From: Mesobacillus foraminis
GTDB lineage: Bacteria > Bacillota > Bacilli > Bacillales > Cytobacillaceae
Assembly: GCF_004340465.1 (NCBI RefSeq)
Contig: NZ_SLVV01000008.1
Location: forward strand, 89,099 to 153,098
Length of the DNA stretch: 64,000 bases
Reading direction: 5' to 3'
The notes below the pieces were generated by a model. The model worked only from the letters and a program-made list of their open reading frames with translations. It made no database searches and was not told the DNA's origin. Shown piece by piece: positions 63,224 to 64,000 of the stretch. The position numbers were made by a program, and so were the translations under genes. Numbering within the stretch: the first letter of the stretch is position 1; every line of letters begins with the position of its first letter.

Positions 63224-64000
63224 ATGCCTTTAGTATCAATGACAGAAATGTTGAAAAAAGCAAATGAAGAAGGATACGCGGTTGGACAATTCAACTTGAA
63301 CAACCTTGAATTTACTCAAGCAATCCTTCAGGCTGCGGAAGAAGAGAAATCTCCGGTAATCCTTGGGGTATCTGAAGGTGCCGGCCGTTATATGGGCGGA
63401 TTCAAAACTGTTGTCAAAATGGTTGAAGGTCTTTTGGAAGATTATAAAATTACTGTGCCAGTGGCTATCCACCTTGATCACGGTTCAAGCTTTGAAAAGT
63501 GTAAAGAAGCAATCGACGCTGGATTTACATCTGTCATGATTGATGCTTCTCATCATTCTTTCGAAGAAAACATTGAAATTACTTCTAAAGTAGTAGAATA
63601 TGCACATTCAAAAGGTGTTTCTGTTGAAGCCGAGCTTGGAACTGTCGGCGGACAGGAAGACGACGTTATCGCAGAAGGCGTAATCTACGCTGACGTTAAG
63701 GAATGTGAAGAGCTTGTTAAGCGTACAGGCATCGATTGCCTTGCTCCTGCACTTGGTTCTGTTCATGGCCCTTACAAAGGCGAACCAAACCTTGGATTCA
63801 AGGAAATGGAAGAAATTAACAAAATTGCTGGTGTACCATTGGTTCTTCACGGCGGAACTGGAATCCCAACTGAAGACATCAAGAAGTCCATTTCTTTTGG
63901 TACAGCTAAAATTAACGTAAACACTGAAAACCAGATCGCTTCTGCTAAAGCTGTTCGCGAAACACTTGCTGCCAAGCCTGAGGAATATGATCCACGTAAA
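63224..64000 (+). CDS. fbaA: Class II fructose-bisphosphate aldolase, 3' end beyond the window
   Basis: This zinc-dependent aldolase splits fructose 1,6-bisphosphate in glycolysis and works in reverse in gluconeogenesis. The visible 259 residues begin M-P-L-V-S-M-T-E-M. They include the zinc ligands in H-L-D-H-G-S (His84/Asp83 region) and E-A-E-L-G-T-V-G-G, the second zinc histidines in G-S-V-H-G-P-Y-K-G and V-L-H-G-G-T-G-I-P, and K-I-N-V-N-T-E-N. About 26 residues are missing from the usual 285. AAGGAGGAAAAGC precedes the ATG. Codon use is strongly biased, as for a highly expressed gene. Confidence 0.97.
   Translation, partial: MPLVSMTEMLKKANEEGYAVGQFNLNNLEFTQAILQAAEEEKSPVILGVSEGAGRYMGGFKTVVKMVEGLLEDYKITVPVAIHLDHGSSFEKCKEAIDAGFTSVMIDASHHSFEENIEITSKVVEYAHSKGVSVEAELGTVGGQEDDVIAEGVIYADVKECEELVKRTGIDCLAPALGSVHGPYKGEPNLGFKEMEEINKIAGVPLVLHGGTGIPTEDIKKSISFGTAKINVNTENQIASAKAVRETLAAKPEEYDPRK

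Overview
The window is chromosomal DNA of a low-to-mid-GC Firmicute of the family Bacillaceae (a Bacillus, Mesobacillus, Cytobacillus or Neobacillus type organism; I cannot resolve the genus). This rests on sporulation genes (spo0F, rsfA, gerQ), bacillithiol synthesis (bshB2), the delta subunit of RNA polymerase (rpoE), strong AGGAGG-type ribosome binding sites with frequent GTG and TTG starts, and a gene order that follows the origin-proximal left arm of the B. subtilis chromosome from about ung to fbaA.

Region 1 (1-20134) is mostly accessory metabolism: the end of a sensor histidine kinase, pepT, purU, the niacin transporter niaP behind a NiaR-type operator, an IS3-family element inserted in the loop of the niaP terminator, a secreted InhA-like metalloprotease, redox proteins, ybaK, a double P-loop ATPase, a YjiH-type membrane protein, an AlkD-like glycosylase, a HAD phosphatase, a lipoprotein sugar dehydrogenase, yojF-bshB2 and pdxK. 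Region 2 (20135-26250) is a molybdenum cofactor operon: mobA, moeA, a moeA fused to a periplasmic-binding-protein-like domain, moaE, moaD and moeB, behind a 470-base leader. It has no moaA, moaC or mobB.

Region 3 (26261-47828) is the syntenic core: yflT, ung, a consensus parS site, ywdI, ywdK, gerQ, hemQ, pta, a 1.1-kb non-coding stretch holding fourteen 52-bp tandem repeats, lipL, rsfA, a DUF1450 gene, ywfO, ywgA, ywhB, ywhC, ywhD, pbpG, speE-speB, ywiB-argS and clsB-uvsE. Region 4 (47829-58860) is a fatty-acid and branched-chain acyl-CoA catabolic cluster: fadF as its own terminated unit with a palindromic operator inside its promoter, then thiolase, hydroxyacyl-CoA dehydrogenase, two acyl-CoA dehydrogenases, a TetR regulator and the fused isobutyryl-CoA mutase icmF, preceded by a cre-like site and a second palindrome. 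Region 5 (58861-64000) holds a small membrane protein, rpoE, pyrG with a leader that fits CTP-sensing attenuation by reiterative transcription, ywjG, spo0F with a SigH-type promoter, and the start of fbaA, cut by the window end.

The main unexplained structure is repetitive non-coding DNA. There is a 52-bp array whose every unit carries two palindromes, a 21-bp periodic family built on an AATAAA core at three separate loci, and a different 21-bp periodic family at 9940-10065. All of these periods are close to whole numbers of helical turns. I saw no rRNA, tRNA, CRISPR or prophage.
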